A stretch of 64,000 nt of DNA from contig OU964925.1 in NCBI GenBank assembly GCA_918807975.1, positions 5,742,798 through 5,806,797 of the forward strand, given 5' to 3'. The notes beneath the pieces were generated by a model. The model had not been told where the DNA came from and made no database searches. It saw only the letters and a program-made list of their open reading frames with translations. Source of the stretch: Aplidium turbinatum. Taxonomy: Eukaryota; Chordata; Ascidiacea; Aplousobranchia; Polyclinidae. Position numbers and translations under genes: made by a program. How positions within the stretch are numbered: position 1 is the stretch's first letter; the number at the start of each line of letters is the position of its first letter. Positions 11,833 through 23,178 of the stretch are shown here, in pieces.

Positions 11833-11929
11833 TTATTTGAAGAGAAATGCATGCAGCATAGAGATGGAAAGAAAAAACGAGAAAAATTTAAAACAACAAC
11901 ACCCAAACCTTTTTTCAAGCCATCTTTCT

Positions 11930-12962
11930 GCTGCATGCATTTTCCTGCAAATAAAGCGAGACAAACCACTTCTCTGCCTAGCATGCAGAAAACATACTGG
12001 AGAAGTTATACTTTCTCATGTGTGGGAAGCCCTGAAAGTCGAAACGTCAAGCTCTCCAGGCATTGAACTATTCAAAAGATTCCAAAACAAAGGATTCAAT
12101 GCAACCCCACACGCTGCAGCTGTACTGCATACCAAAGTTCCTCAAGAGTTGGGAAAATTTGTAACAACTCAAAGCAGAAAAAGTGGAAGCACTTATAAAT
12201 TTTGAGAGAGACATGCAAAATTATTAGAGGGGTGATTACAAAGAACTTTTAGACCTGATGGCGGTGTACATTGGAATCAACAGTGGACAGTACAACTTCA
12301 TGAAATGCGGTGCAGTCCATCGAGCATTGTGGATGGGAAAGCAGCTCCATTGCTATAAGATAGTAATGCTACAAGACTTTCTACCACAAGGAATCATTTC
12401 CAAGTCACAAATACAAAACATAGTGATTCTGTCCGATTGCTGCATCAGCACCCTAAGAAGATTTGCAACTGGTAAGTGACATCAAAAGCTATGATGCAGT
12501 AGACAAAATTATCAGTGTTGCTGCTTTAAAAGCTTTAGGTAGGCACAAAGGCACACATGGTATGTAACTAGGGAGCTGATCCCCTTAGTTCTATGGGACA
12601 AACAAGTCATTATGGATGAAAAGGAAGCTTTGGCTGGAACTCTGCTGCGTTTAAATGCAAGTTTCCATGGCCAGGTTACAAACAGGCTTGGTAATAGATA
12701 CAGTAAGCCAGAGCTGCCAGACATTGTTAATGATAACTCATTGTCATTGTGCTCTTATGTAAATGCCAGCAGAAAAATGTTTTTTGTACTTTTGTACATT
12801 TCAACAACTTTTCTTGCCAAACACCCGAAAGAGTGGGAAATAGATGATGGCTATGCTTCTGCTAATGAAAAGTGCACTCAGAGTCTGTAATGATTCAGCA
12901 GAGAGGTAAAACTGGTATCTGACTTTCTTTATCTCGCAAAGCAAGAAAAAAATCCGCAAAAC
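11930..12962 (+). pseudogene. Degenerate transposon-associated gene, copy 2
   Basis: Longer of the two inverted copies. Seen in order, in different frames: LLCLACRKHTGEVILSHVW followed by a SPGIELFKRFQ block, a FMKCGAVHRALWMGKQL block, MDEKEALAGTLLRLNASF, a FLAKHPKEWEIDDGY block and a VCNDSAER block. This order matches the recalled metazoan repeat-gene family described for the other copy. Stops and frame changes separate the blocks, so it is not functional as one protein. The centre between the copies (11833-11929) carries shorter inverted blocks (AATGCATGCAGCA), so the palindrome is nearly continuous. Confidence 0.6.
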
Positions 12963-14851
12963 CTGGGGGGTTTTTTTTCGCTGAGACTTTTCGGTCATTT
13001 GTCCGAAATGACTTGAAAAAATTCGGTCATTTTTTATTTATTTTGGTCATTTTTTCTGATGAAAATATTTCCTTTCAAGTAGCTGATACAAACCGAAATT
13101 TGCACTTCCTGACCAGCTACAACATGAAGTTTCGCTGAGAAACGTGTTATATCTGAGAAAAGTTAGAACAGACAAACGTTTCTTCAACGTTCATCAGCAA
13201 AACTCAACCTTGCAACACCCGACCGCAGACATCTTTTATTGCACAACGGAAAGGAATAAAAACAAGTAAGAATGACCAAATAAAAAAACACGTTACGCTC
13301 TAAGTCTAATGGTTCGCATTTACAAAGTGATTTAACTCGTCAACAATTTCACCGCTCACGTTGTAGCGTGCTCGCTTCGGGTTGCCGTGCCAGTGCGCGT
13401 ATGTCGAGTCATAATTGAATGTTTTGTATGATGCAGCATTCAACCTCAAACGCATACGCGCCGACTTCCGGGGGCGGCGCCCCCCGTAAATTTATGGTTG
13501 AGGGGCAACAAAAATGGTTATTACAAGTGGTGTTTCAAAGATAAAACACTTAGCGAAAGAGATTTAGATAATTTAAACGGACTTAAAGAATGCCGAAAGC
13601 AAAAAAACAGCCCACGTTGCTCTTGCCCGCAAAACAGCAGCTGATCGCATGGCTTTCTCATACAGTATGGAAATTTCAAAGTAGATGGTAGAGTAACTTG
13701 CACTGCTGGAATAGTCACGAAACTATTCACTGCAATATTAAGTAAACCAGCTAAATTAGACGCGCTATTTTCAACGAGGTTTTCCCGCTGTGAGACAATT
13801 ATGATTCAACAGAACGCATTGTATTCTTCGCAATGTGTGAGAATTAAATCAAAAACCGATAAAAGAAAAGAATTTTAATGGTTTTGATCGCAGATATTGC
13901 CTGCATTAACGACGTCTCTTACCGCTATTATCACCTAGCTAACCTGACATCATTGTTTTATGCGGCCGCTAAGGTTTCACATCGACTTCAACGATCATGG
14001 AATGTTACGTAATAAGAACGATTACAACCTACACGCAAAAATTAAAAAAAATGATCTCTTCAAATAAATCTTTCTGCAGTTTTGTCTCGTGAGCTTTGCA
14101 TATTGCTCAACAAATGCATAAAGTTTAGAATTGACAAGAAATCATTAAATTGGAAAATTAAGTTTGAACCACTGCTTATCACTTATCAAGCATCCTGTGT
14201 GTGTAAAACGTTTTTCGTGGGGGCACCTTTGTAGTGTTTAGCTCAGATAACTCAGATGACTTAGATAACCGCATGTTTTTTTCGGTGCCTCCATGGTGTA
14301 GCTTCCATAATAAAAAAAGCTTTTTGTTATATCTCCTGATGTGTAAATTGAAAATGAATGTGGAGCTATGACGAAATAAACTTGATTGATCAAATCTAAA
14401 TAACTGTACACAATACCCACAATCAAAAATCGGAGCTGGTGTACAAGTCGGCCGTCTTCAAATGTACCATAGCAAACCTAGCAAAGCAATTTTTTTTTTC
14501 TTTTTTTAGCAAGCTAGCAAACGTACGGCAGCAAACCTTGCAAACCACAAGGTTGCCAGATGGACAAGATGGTATTTTTAATGGTATTTTTTTTTAATTT
14601 CTTGGCGTTTTATTTTTCGGGTGCATGTGTTTTAAAACCCTTTTTGAACATGTTATTTGTTCTGTGTTGACGTTCTATTTTCATCTATAAAAATATATTA
14701 AAATCTCTACTTTGTTGGTTATGGTTAATTTTGATATAAATACGTTTAAAGCAATGCTTTTGCGATCAACATTTCTGAGATGTTGAAAGTTAATATTAAC
14801 GCAATATTTGGTAGTCAGACATTCCGTGAATCAGTACTCAATCCCTTTGTT
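12963..14851. other. No gene recognised
   Basis: Begins with T-rich, CGGTCATTT-containing sequence and then unremarkable AT-rich DNA. A short GC-rich patch near 13455-13490 (GGGGGCGGCGCCCCCC) is a strong local palindrome. Open frames here are short, lack homology that I can see, and have no splice context. Confidence 0.35.
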
Positions 14852-15167
14852 CAGGGTTTCCCAAACTGTGGTCCGAGGACTATTGGTGTTCCGCGACGAC
14901 TGCACAGGTGGTCCGTGGCGATATGACAAGAAATTAAAAAGTCACACATATACGTTGTAGGCTATAGTAGCCTACTTACCCTGTCAAAGATAATTGCCGC
15001 AGTTCTTTACAACTTAAATGATTTCGAAAGCTTTTACTATCCAGTATCGTAAATCTTACTTGTTGCACCTTCGTTGCAGTAAAAAGTTATTTACGAAAAA
15101 TTAGTGGTCTGTGGCCCAAAAAATCTCACAAATAGTGGTGCGTGCCCAAAAAGTTTGGGAAACCCTG
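14852..15167. mobile_element. hAT-type MITE, 316 bp
   Basis: Ends are inverted: CAGGGTTTCCCAAACT at the left and AGTTTGGGAAACCCTG at the right, a perfect 16-bp TIR of hAT type. The flanks CCTTTGTT and CTTTAGTT are consistent with a decayed 8-bp target duplication (6 of 8 match). There is no coding capacity. Confidence 0.8.
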
Positions 15168-15449
15168 CTTTAGTTAGACCATGATGAAAAAAAGTGCATC
15201 ATGCTTGAGTGACGTATGGTGCATATAGCCTCAGAAGTTATATTTTTAATATAACTTATACAAAGAATAACCATTGCTAAGTTTTCTTCAGTCTAATTTA
15301 GGGGTTTACAAACTTTTTAAGCTGCATAGCCTATATTTTCGATTTATCTGGAGTAGGCTGTCGCACCCCTGTTAATGTAGGTAGGCTATAGCCAACCCAA
15401 CTTAAACGACAAAACACAAACAAGCTGTCTGGTTACACTTAGGCTATAG

Positions 15450-16903
15450 CAGTGGTTCCCAACCTGGGGTTCGCGGACCCCTTGGGGGTCCGTGAGAAAG
15501 CATTTGGGGGGTCGTGATTACCGTGATGAATTTTGAAAACAAAAAAAACGTTGTTCTATATGCATGGATGGAGCACCAGCTGTGCTCGGGAACAAATTCT
15601 GATTTGCTGCTTTAGTAAAAAAGGAAGCTTAGCAGCAAAAACTTTACTAGCAAGTCTCAAAGAAATTCTGACGAATTGCTTGAAAGTCGTTAATTTCATA
15701 AAAAGCAGAGCTGTAAACCACCGTACTTTGAAAGTGCTCTGTCAAGAAGTAGGGTCAGATGACGGAGTACTTTTGTATCATTCTGAGGTACATTGGTTGT
15801 CTAGAGAAGTTTTAAAACGACTGCAGCAACTAAAAAATGAGGTATCAACTATTTTGAAAGCAAAAGGAAGTCCCCTCTCAAAATTGTTTGAGAGTAAAAG
15901 CTTTTTATACGGCATGGCCTACTTAGCCGATACTTTCGGTCATATTAACAATGTTAATAGTGGCATTCAAGGACCAGTTGTGACAATAATTGATGCAGCT
16001 GAAAAACTGAAAGCGTTTTTAGCCAAGTTGCCGGTTTGCAAACGCAGATTGGAAGCAGGTAATTACGCTAACTTTCCAATATTAGAAGATCTTATCTTGA
16101 TGGAGGAAACTCAAAGAGAATGTACTCTTTTGATCTATATGAGAAAAAAATTTTGTGCACATTTGAAACCCTGCAAATCTCATTTCAACGTTATTTTAAT
16201 TTAGAACACCTGGCGAACGAAGTTGAAACATAGATTCGAAATCCTTTTCTTTTTGACTTAAACAACATTAGCGATGACGATCTAAGTAAAGATGACCTAA
16301 TTGATTTGAGATCAAAAGAGTTATTACGCATTGAGTTTTATTCAAAAACTGTGGAAGAATTTTCGTGCTAACAACTGCAAACCTACCCATTCTTGGCAAA
16401 GCAAGCGATTATTGTTTTGTTACCATTCATAATCACTTAACCTTTGCGAGGCAGGGTTCTCAGCGCTTGTTACAATAAAAACAACATTGAAATCGCCTGG
16501 ACAGTGGACGTTGAAGATGACATGCGTGTTGCATTGTCAAAAACTCAACCGCAGTTCAGTCGTTTAGTTCAGGAAAGACAACAACAACCATCTCATTAAA
16601 TTTGCTTACGTTGAAAAATTTTCGGCATGGCACTTTGGGTCACCTTAATATTCAAATACCGTAGTGCTGACATTTCTTGAACAATTCATTCATTTTCTTA
16701 TTTGAGCAACTGTTTAACCTGATATTTTCCGCAGGAGTCATAGCGACAATGCAATATGACACAGTACAGTTGTTGAGTTGCATAATTATTTCAATAGTCA
16801 ATTAGTATGTTAATTGAGTTTCAGGCAAAATTTAGGTAGGAGTCCGCAGAATTAATAATTTGTCTAAAGGGGTCCGTGACAACAAAAAGGTTGGGAACCA
16901 CAG
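15450..16903 (+). mobile_element. hAT element (Charlie/ZBED5-like) with 8-bp target duplication
   Basis: The TIRs CAGTGGTTCCCAACC and GGTTGGGAACCACAG differ at one base, and the element is flanked by an exact 8-bp duplication GGCTATAG (15442-15449 and 16904-16911). Those ends are the usual ones for hAT-Charlie-type elements. At 1,454 bp it is too short for a full transposase of the ZBED5-like type, and the N-terminal BED-finger half is missing. Confidence 0.92.
15533..16560 (+). pseudogene. hAT transposase, C-terminal half, degenerate
   Basis: hAT transposases are RNase H-like DDE enzymes that cut and paste DNA. The main open segment (15533-16204) shows blocks typical of ZBED5/GTF2IRD2-like hAT proteins: KVVNFIKSRAVNHRTL, LLYHSEVHWLSREVLKRL, a MAYLADTFGHINNVN block, and an AAEKLKAFLAKL block before KRRLEAGNYANFP. 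Just upstream, in another frame, is a CMDGAPAVLG block. Near 16440-16480 a CEAGFSAL block marks the C-terminal dimerisation domain. Several frame changes and stops separate these blocks, so it is a pseudogene. Confidence 0.85.
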
Positions 16904-16911
16904 GGCTATAG

Positions 16912-17639
16912 TACAACCATCTTTTTACACATTTAATGAGATAGGCTATATGAAGTTGGCGTTTCTCCACGTGTAACCTAAATCTATTCTGAAAATTGTT
17001 TTAGAATGGTAGGCTACCGGTAGGCTACACATGGGAATAATGTTCAACTGAAACTCTGACATGAGATTTGTTCCTCATCAGGCACCTGCTTAAAACCCTT
17101 TAACTGCCTCGCTTTTTTATGCATTTTTCAGAATTTAGCTTGAGCAAGGTTTTGATTTTGAACTGCTGTATTTTGAAAACAGTAACTGCCAGAAAAAAAT
17201 CAATACACGCAAGCAGTTGCATTTTCAACAGTCCTTAGAAATAATTTTACAATTTTGTGTATTTTTTGTTTGGAAAATATTTCAAATGACTAAAACTTCT
17301 GACAAAATATAAAAATTTTGCTCGTTTTGATTTTTTTTCTTTTCCGTTTAGGTATAAAAAAAATCTTCAAACTGCGATAAACATCGGTAGATATCAGGCA
17401 AGTGTTACGCTTTCCATAAAAACGTTGTCACAGTGATGTTTGTGCGTCATGCGAAGAAAGAACCGCATTAACTTCACTTTGCACAAAAAATAAAAATTCT
17501 CTGTAAATGATTGAAAAATTGCAGAAAAAAATTCAAATACAAACCTAGCAATTTTTTTCAACTTTTAAAAAACACAAGTCTTACTCTTTCTAAAAAAGTA
17601 ACACCCATACAGCTGGGCAAACAAAGACCAGAATTATGG
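16912..17639. other. No gene seen
   Basis: AT-rich DNA with poly-A and poly-T runs; nothing recognised. Confidence 0.3.
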
Positions 17640-17959
17640 TTTGATTGATTGATTGATTGAATCTTTATCCTCTGACTGGGAAAGCTGCTTGCAGAGCTTA
17701 ATCCTGGCAGTTTCGCATACTTGTAGAAACTTTGAATCACTAACGCAGGCCCGGTCACAGAGCTTCACAAAGTAAAGTTTCCGATTGTTGAAGTCTTGTT
17801 GTCGGAGAATTATTCCATCCATTAAATGCCGCTGAATGGAGAGCAGTCCTAAACGTGAGTTGTTCAAGCGCACACCCCGAGAATCGAACCAGCGCGGCTT
17901 GGTCTTGAAGCTTCTTCGTTCCAGAAGTCATGCGCTAACCAATTGAGCTAATTGGGCGG
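17640..17959 (-). mobile_element. tRNA-derived SINE, family S1 (near full length)
   Basis: The minus strand starts with a tRNA-like head: box A in TTAGCTCAATTGGTTAGCGC and box B in GGTTCGATTCTC. The body contains the family blocks GACTGCTCTCCATTCAGCGG and AACTTCAACAATCGG-like sequence, and the tail is AGGATAAAGATTCAATCAAT with a short TGAT microsatellite. The tRNA-like part cannot be a working tRNA gene because no clean cloverleaf closes around it. Confidence 0.88.
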
Positions 17960-18762
17960 TGTGGGCGTATTTTTTTAGGGCTTGGGCTCTTCAAAGAGCC
18001 CGTGGCAGTTAAAAGATTAAAAAACTTGCTCACAACTGTAAGTGGAAGGGAAGAGCAAAAGATTCTTGAGTCTTGACACTACCATATGGATATGACTTTG
18101 CTATAGAAAAAAAAAAATGTTGGCAGAAAAGATACTTCAAAAATATCTTTGGCTGTTGAATCATTCAGAAGTTCCACAAATTTATAGTGCAAGCAGTCTG
18201 GAAGGGTAGCCTGATGTTTGGCATATATTGTTTTTGGTTGTGATGGTCAGAAATAAAAACAAACTGAACTGGGAAATCAAGCCAAAGTAACTTAGCTCAG
18301 TTGGCGTGTGTAGCGGACATCGACTTGTCTGAAAATCTGCCCATAGCTAGCTATAAACGTTACAGTAACATTCTAAGCACCAACATGGTAGTGGGAATGA
18401 TCTTGAGAATGATACCTTGATTTTCTGCTAGTGTGATTTTATTGCAAGAAAAAGAACCAGCTTCCAGATCGAAAACGTTGCAACCAAATAGGCTAAAGCC
18501 TTGATCACAAATAGAACGAATTGAACTGATTCAGAACATAAACACTATAACCATAACTAAACTGACACCGTGACTTCCAAGAAAAGAATCTGTGGTGAAC
18601 TGACTAAAATAACGCACCACGTAATTGACTGACAAAAACCACACTGATACTGACTTTTTATTTAACACTGAGCGGTTGATTTTAAAGAAGCTCAGTGTGA
18701 TTAGAATGCTTCAAGCAATGCAACATGCGGCAGATGCACAACTCTAAAACGACGTAAAACTA
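17960..18762. other. No gene seen
   Basis: AT-rich single-copy-looking sequence left of the large nested element. No coding segment was recognised. Confidence 0.3.
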
Positions 18763-19589
18763 CGTATATGCAGAGATGGGCGTGATCTTGATCTTGAAGA
18801 TCACAAGTGATCTTGAAGATCAAGATCGTGATCTTGATCTTGATCTTGACGATCACTTTTTTTTGGTGATCTTGATCTTGATCTAAGATCACTTTTTTTG
18901 TGTGATCTTGATCTTGAAGAACAATAAGATCAAGATCACTTTAAAATTGAAGTTTACTTACAAGATAGAGGCATTTTTTTAGAACTCGTACTGTACAAAG
19001 TAGTTAGTGGCAACTACTAACATTAAGCCACTGTTGATATGATATGTGTCCAACAAAAGACGATTTGAAGTCTCCATCTGATCTGGTCAGTATTGCCATT
19101 TCAAAATTGAACAAAATTTCTGTGTTGGTCATAATAAAGAAGTCAACTTCCGTGTACTTCATGTTGACGTATAATAAAAATGATTTAACTTTGTTCACAA
19201 TTTCCATGTGTTTATTTTAAAGAAATGTTTGCTTTCTTTGACCCAGTTTTAGATGTTTCAAAAGTCTAGAATGGCGGTGTTAAAAAATTTGGACTCTAGC
19301 CGACTTTGGTCATGTAAAGTGGTTTATTGCAGCAAATCAACCAGACCAAGACTTGTTTAGTGTCTGAGTACGGAGGGGTTTGTCTGACCGCAAACCTCTG
19401 AACTTTTTTGATAGCAGACAATAGTATAGAGGTTTCCAGATGGATAAATGGTGCAATAAACTTTGACATAATACAGTAAAAGTTAAAACTACTTAGTAAC
19501 ACGAATCAAAACTCCCACATGAACCAAACAAAAATTTGGTAAAAAATGATGCAGTTCAAAGTTTATGTTTATTTATTTATTATAAATAT

Positions 19590-20235
19590 TGTCACAATCA
19601 ATGTGCGAGGTCTTACGACGGGCCGCTTTTATCTCGATCGAGCGTGCTGTTTTGATTGTAAAATTCTTATGCTATAGGTTATCATCGGTCATTATCCTGA
19701 AGTAACCTCTGGTTACGAAATCTGTATTATGTAACGTGTATTCTAGGTCATTCGATTGCTACGTGCAGTTCTAGAGTCTTCTTTAAACTTGCTTGTTTAT
19801 GCCGCTCAATGCAACGTGACCGAACGATGAGTTCGTGTGATGCAACATTACGTAACCTTCTCGAAGTTACTAGACCGAACAAACCTTTTATAAATAGTGG
19901 TGTAATTTGTGTGATTATTATTATTGAGTTGATTATGTGATTATGGGAGTTGTGTTATGAGTTGTGGATTGGTAGTTGATGCAGAAATTATTGTTGATTG
20001 AGAGTTGAAGAAATCGAATACAAATAGATGAGAATTGGTGCTGATATAAATTGTGTTCGAAATTAGAGTTATTGAGAAGCCATTTGTTGGAGTCCTTCAA
20101 GCGTTTTTATATATCATCTCACCAGTAGAACTATCCGTGAATTTAACTGACTGCTTTTCGGTTTGACCCATTAAACTACGTCATTGAACCTTTCCAAGTC
20201 TTTTTCCTGGTAAGAGATAGAAAGAAATCGTGACA
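19590..20235 (+). repeat. 5' LTR
   Basis: Begins TGTCACAATC and ends GTGACA; the same 646 bp recurs at 22533-23178. Contains a TATAAATAGTGG promoter-like block near 19889, a reasonable TATA box for the element. Confidence 0.93.
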
Positions 20236-20238
20236 TTC

Positions 20239-20254
20239 TGGGGGCTCGTCCGGG
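20239..20254 (+). promoter_or_regulatory. Primer-binding site, tRNA-Pro type
   Basis: TGGGGGCTCGTCCGGG starts three bases after the 5' LTR. It equals the primer site that pairs with the 3' end of tRNA-Pro, known from murine gammaretroviruses and from several Ty3/Gypsy elements. Confidence 0.88.
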
Positions 20255-20324
20255 AATTAACCGAAAAACCGAAGAATACCGAAGGATTTATTGAAAGACA
20301 ATAAATTAACAACAAGCTGTCAAG

Positions 20325-22415
20325 ATGGCGGATACTGTCAAACATGAGATGATTGAAGACTTAGGGAGCATGGCTGAACGAATGGGGCTGACTGGTAATG
20401 AGAAGTCTCAGTTTGTGATGGAAGAGTATCGCAAGATAATGGACCAAAAAGCTCAGCGAGAAGCTGACGAAAGAGAAGATAGAAGAGCTGCTCGTGAAAT
20501 AAGGAAAGCAGAACTTGAAGCTGAGGAGAAGCGAGCACAACTTGAAGCTGAGGAGAAGCGAGCACAACTTGAAGCTGAAAAGAAGCGAGCACAACGCGAA
20601 GCAGAAGCTGAAGACAAGCGAGCCCAACGCGAAGCAGAAGCTGGAGAAAAACGGGCACAACGGCAGTACGAAGCAGAAGCAGAAGAAAGAAGAGCGCAAT
20701 ATGAATTGGAAAAGTTAAAACTTGATTTAGAAAGACAAAAGCTGGACATTAGTGAGCGATCTAATTCTACTAATGATAATGCTCGAGATGTTATTGTGGC
20801 GCAAGTTAGACGTCCAGATTTGCCATCATTTGTTGAAGAAAAAGATGAGTTGGATAGTTATTTGTTAAGATTTGAAAGATATGCTACAATAGCCAAATTA
20901 GAGAAGTCGACGTGGGCTACCCAGCTAAGCATGTTATTATCGGGACAAGCTCTTGACGTATATTCAAGACTTTCGCAAGAAGAAGCCATGAATTACGACA
21001 GATTGAAGTTAGCTCTGTTAAAGCGATACAATTTTACCGAGCATGGATACCGTCAAAGATTCCGTGAGGCAAAGCCTGAACGACACGAAAGCCCAGGTCA
21101 ATTTATTGAACGTTTAAGACACCTTTTGTTAAAATGGTTTGAACTTTCGGGGGCCGATCAATCATTGGACGGATTGGCAAACCTTATAGTTAAGGAACAA
21201 TTCACAGATTCATGTTCAAAAGATCTGTCTGTTTATTTAATGGAGAGAAGTCCAAAGACTCTAGAAGAAATAGCCAGTGTGGCGGAACAGTATTTAGTTG
21301 CTCATGATGAGAAGTTGTCGACTGAAGAAGCGTTGTCATGCGATAATGACGAAGAGCAAACAAATAATTTTAAAGGAGGTGCTGTTCCAAGAGATGTACG
21401 TTGTTTTAATTGTAATGGCTTTGGTCATAAGGCTGTTAACTGCCGGAGGAAGACTTACAGAAATCATCAGGAATCGAGGAAGTGGTGCAATCGTTGCAAT
21501 AGGCAAGGACACGAAGCGAAGGAATGCAAGGACAAGTCGTTTTTCCTATCCAATCAGTCTGGAAAAGATAAAGACACGGACGTTTATCGATGCGGTTGTG
21601 CGTTAATGAATCCTGAACCCACGTTTAAGGAGGAGAGACCGGATGAAGATGTTTGCGAAAAAATAATACCTGAAGATTACCTGCCAGTAGTGAATGAAAA
21701 AGTTGGAAACAAAAAGGTAAAAGTTTTACGTGATTCTGGTTCTACGGGTATAATGGTGAGGAGAGATTTGGTTAAAGACAGTCAGTTAACAAGAAAAACT
21801 GGAATTGTGATGTCGATAAATAACACTTCAATCCAAGGACCGTTAGCGAAGATATATATCGAAACTCCTTATTGTAGTGGGACTGTGAAAGCGTTATGTT
21901 TACAAAACCCTTTAGTTGATCTTATAATCGGAAATGTTATTGAGAGAAATTTTGAAGTTACTTGTTATTCTTGTGGCAAGAATAGTCACTTTGCTCGAGA
22001 TTGTTCTGCAGATAATCAGCGACGATCTCACGGTCATGGATACAACGAGCGCGAAGAACCGAGGGGAAGAGGCAGGCGACGACCATTTGGAGTTTGCTAT
22101 AGATGCGGTAGACGCGGACACTTCGCCAGGGAGTGCGTTGCTGACGGCGGACATTCGGAAAACAGACGTTGCCGTGACAACCACTGCTACCGATGTGGGG
22201 AGATTGGACACATAGCCAGGAGCTGCCCTTTTGATAAAAAGGCTTGCTACAACTGTCACAGAGAAGGTCATCTGGCCAAGGACTGTCCGGAGAGGAGGTG
22301 TTTCCGATATAGGAAGATGGGTCATCTTGTTCGCCGATGCACTGAAGTTATTGAGGACGTTGGAAACTTTCACAGTAAACGTGATTATTGTTTAGAGAAA
22401 CGCTGTCGTTGGTAG
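20325..22415 (+). CDS. Gag / protease-like / CNBP-like fusion polyprotein, 696 aa
   Basis: Starts at ATG in CAAGATGGCGG, 70 bases after the primer site. Residues about 40-150 form a highly charged coiled coil built on RAQLEAEEK and RAQREAEA repeats. Residues about 165-320 are a retrotransposon Gag/SCAN-like capsid region (block FRERQ-type, seen as YRQRFREAKPERHESPGQF). Two CCHC knuckles follow from residue 360 (CFNCNGFGHKAVNC). An aspartic-protease-like segment has DSGSTG at residue 470 and LVDLIIGNV about 60 residues later. From residue 547 come CCHC knuckles (CYSCGKNSHFARDC, CYRCGRRGHFAREC, CYRCGEIGHIARSC, CYNCHREGHLAKDC) and a related final unit. An RGRGRRRPFG linker separates the first two knuckles, which is the layout of the cellular RNA/ssDNA-binding protein CNBP. 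Captured host cDNA is an inference. The alternative is an expanded Gag nucleocapsid, but the position after protease and the linker argue against that. Confidence 0.85.
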   Translation: MADTVKHEMIEDLGSMAERMGLTGNEKSQFVMEEYRKIMDQKAQREADEREDRRAAREIRKAELEAEEKRAQLEAEEKRAQLEAEKKRAQREAEAEDKRAQREAEAGEKRAQRQYEAEAEERRAQYELEKLKLDLERQKLDISERSNSTNDNARDVIVAQVRRPDLPSFVEEKDELDSYLLRFERYATIAKLEKSTWATQLSMLLSGQALDVYSRLSQEEAMNYDRLKLALLKRYNFTEHGYRQRFREAKPERHESPGQFIERLRHLLLKWFELSGADQSLDGLANLIVKEQFTDSCSKDLSVYLMERSPKTLEEIASVAEQYLVAHDEKLSTEEALSCDNDEEQTNNFKGGAVPRDVRCFNCNGFGHKAVNCRRKTYRNHQESRKWCNRCNRQGHEAKECKDKSFFLSNQSGKDKDTDVYRCGCALMNPEPTFKEERPDEDVCEKIIPEDYLPVVNEKVGNKKVKVLRDSGSTGIMVRRDLVKDSQLTRKTGIVMSINNTSIQGPLAKIYIETPYCSGTVKALCLQNPLVDLIIGNVIERNFEVTCYSCGKNSHFARDCSADNQRRSHGHGYNEREEPRGRGRRRPFGVCYRCGRRGHFARECVADGGHSENRRCRDNHCYRCGEIGHIARSCPFDKKACYNCHREGHLAKDCPERRCFRYRKMGHLVRRCTEVIEDVGNFHSKRDYCLEKRCRW

Positions 22416-22532
22416 ATCATGCAACGATGGACTAATGAGAACTGTTTTATTGAGTAATTAATTGTTTTGTGATGTGTTTTGTATTGATTGTGTTGTTATA
22501 TTGTTTGCAACAATATTCTAAGGGGGGGCGTA

Positions 22533-23178
22533 TGTCACAATCAATGTGCGAGGTCTTACGACGGGCCGCTTGTATCTCGATCGAGCGTGCTGTTTTGATT
22601 GTAAAATTCTTATGCTATAGGTTATCATCGGTCATTATCCTGAAGTAACCTCTGGTTACGAAATCTGTATTATGTAACGTGTATTCTAGGTCATTCGATT
22701 GCTACATGCAGTTCTAGAGTCTTCTTTAAACTTGCTTGTTTATGCCGCTCAATGCAACGTGACCGAACGATGAGTTCGTGTGATGCAACATTACGTAACC
22801 TTCTCGAAGTTACTAGACCGAACAAACCTTTTATAAATAGTGGTGTAATTTGTGTGATTATTATTATTGAGTTGATTATGTGATTATGGGAGTTGTGTTA
22901 TGAGTTGTGGATTGGTAGTTGATGCAGAAATTATTGTTGATTGAGAGTTGAAGAAATCGAATACAAATAGATGAGAATTGGTGCTGATATAAATTGTGTT
23001 CGAAATTAGAGTTATTGAGAAGCCATTCGTTGGAGTCCTTCAAGCGTTTTTATATATCATCTCACCAGTAGAACTATCCGTGAATTTAACTGACTGCTTT
23101 TCGGTTTGACCCATTAAAATACGTCATTGAACCTTTCCAAGTCTTTTTGCTGGTAAGAGATAGAAAGAAATAGTGACA
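22533..23178 (+). repeat. 3' LTR
   Basis: Matches the 5' LTR over its whole length with about six differences. The purine-rich AAGGGGGGG tract a few bases upstream is the probable plus-strand primer. Confidence 0.93.

Larger units (their letters stand above)
19590..23178 (+). mobile_element. LTR retroelement (Ty3/Gypsy-type Gag) carrying a CNBP-like module; no reverse transcriptase seen
   Basis: Two direct 646-bp LTRs enclose 2.3 kb with a primer-binding site, one long frame and a purine-rich tract (AAGGGGGGG) before the 3' LTR. The flanking bases ATAT on each side are a probable 4-bp target duplication. The parts are Gag, zinc knuckles, an aspartic-protease-like segment and a CCHC zinc-knuckle array. 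I find no reverse transcriptase, RNase H or integrase, so it would depend on another element. The LTRs differ at about six positions (around 1 percent), so the insertion is young. It looks whole for an element of this design. It sits inside hAT-like element D. Confidence 0.9.

Noticed and set aside
18771-18945. GATCTTGATCTTGA array as a CRISPR or satellite array
   Set aside because: There are no unique spacers, the genome is eukaryotic, and the arrays form the two ends of a TIR element with an 8-bp duplication.
20338-20749. Overlapping minus-strand open frames opposite the Gag coiled coil
   Set aside because: They are shadows of the repetitive, charged coding sequence on the plus strand.
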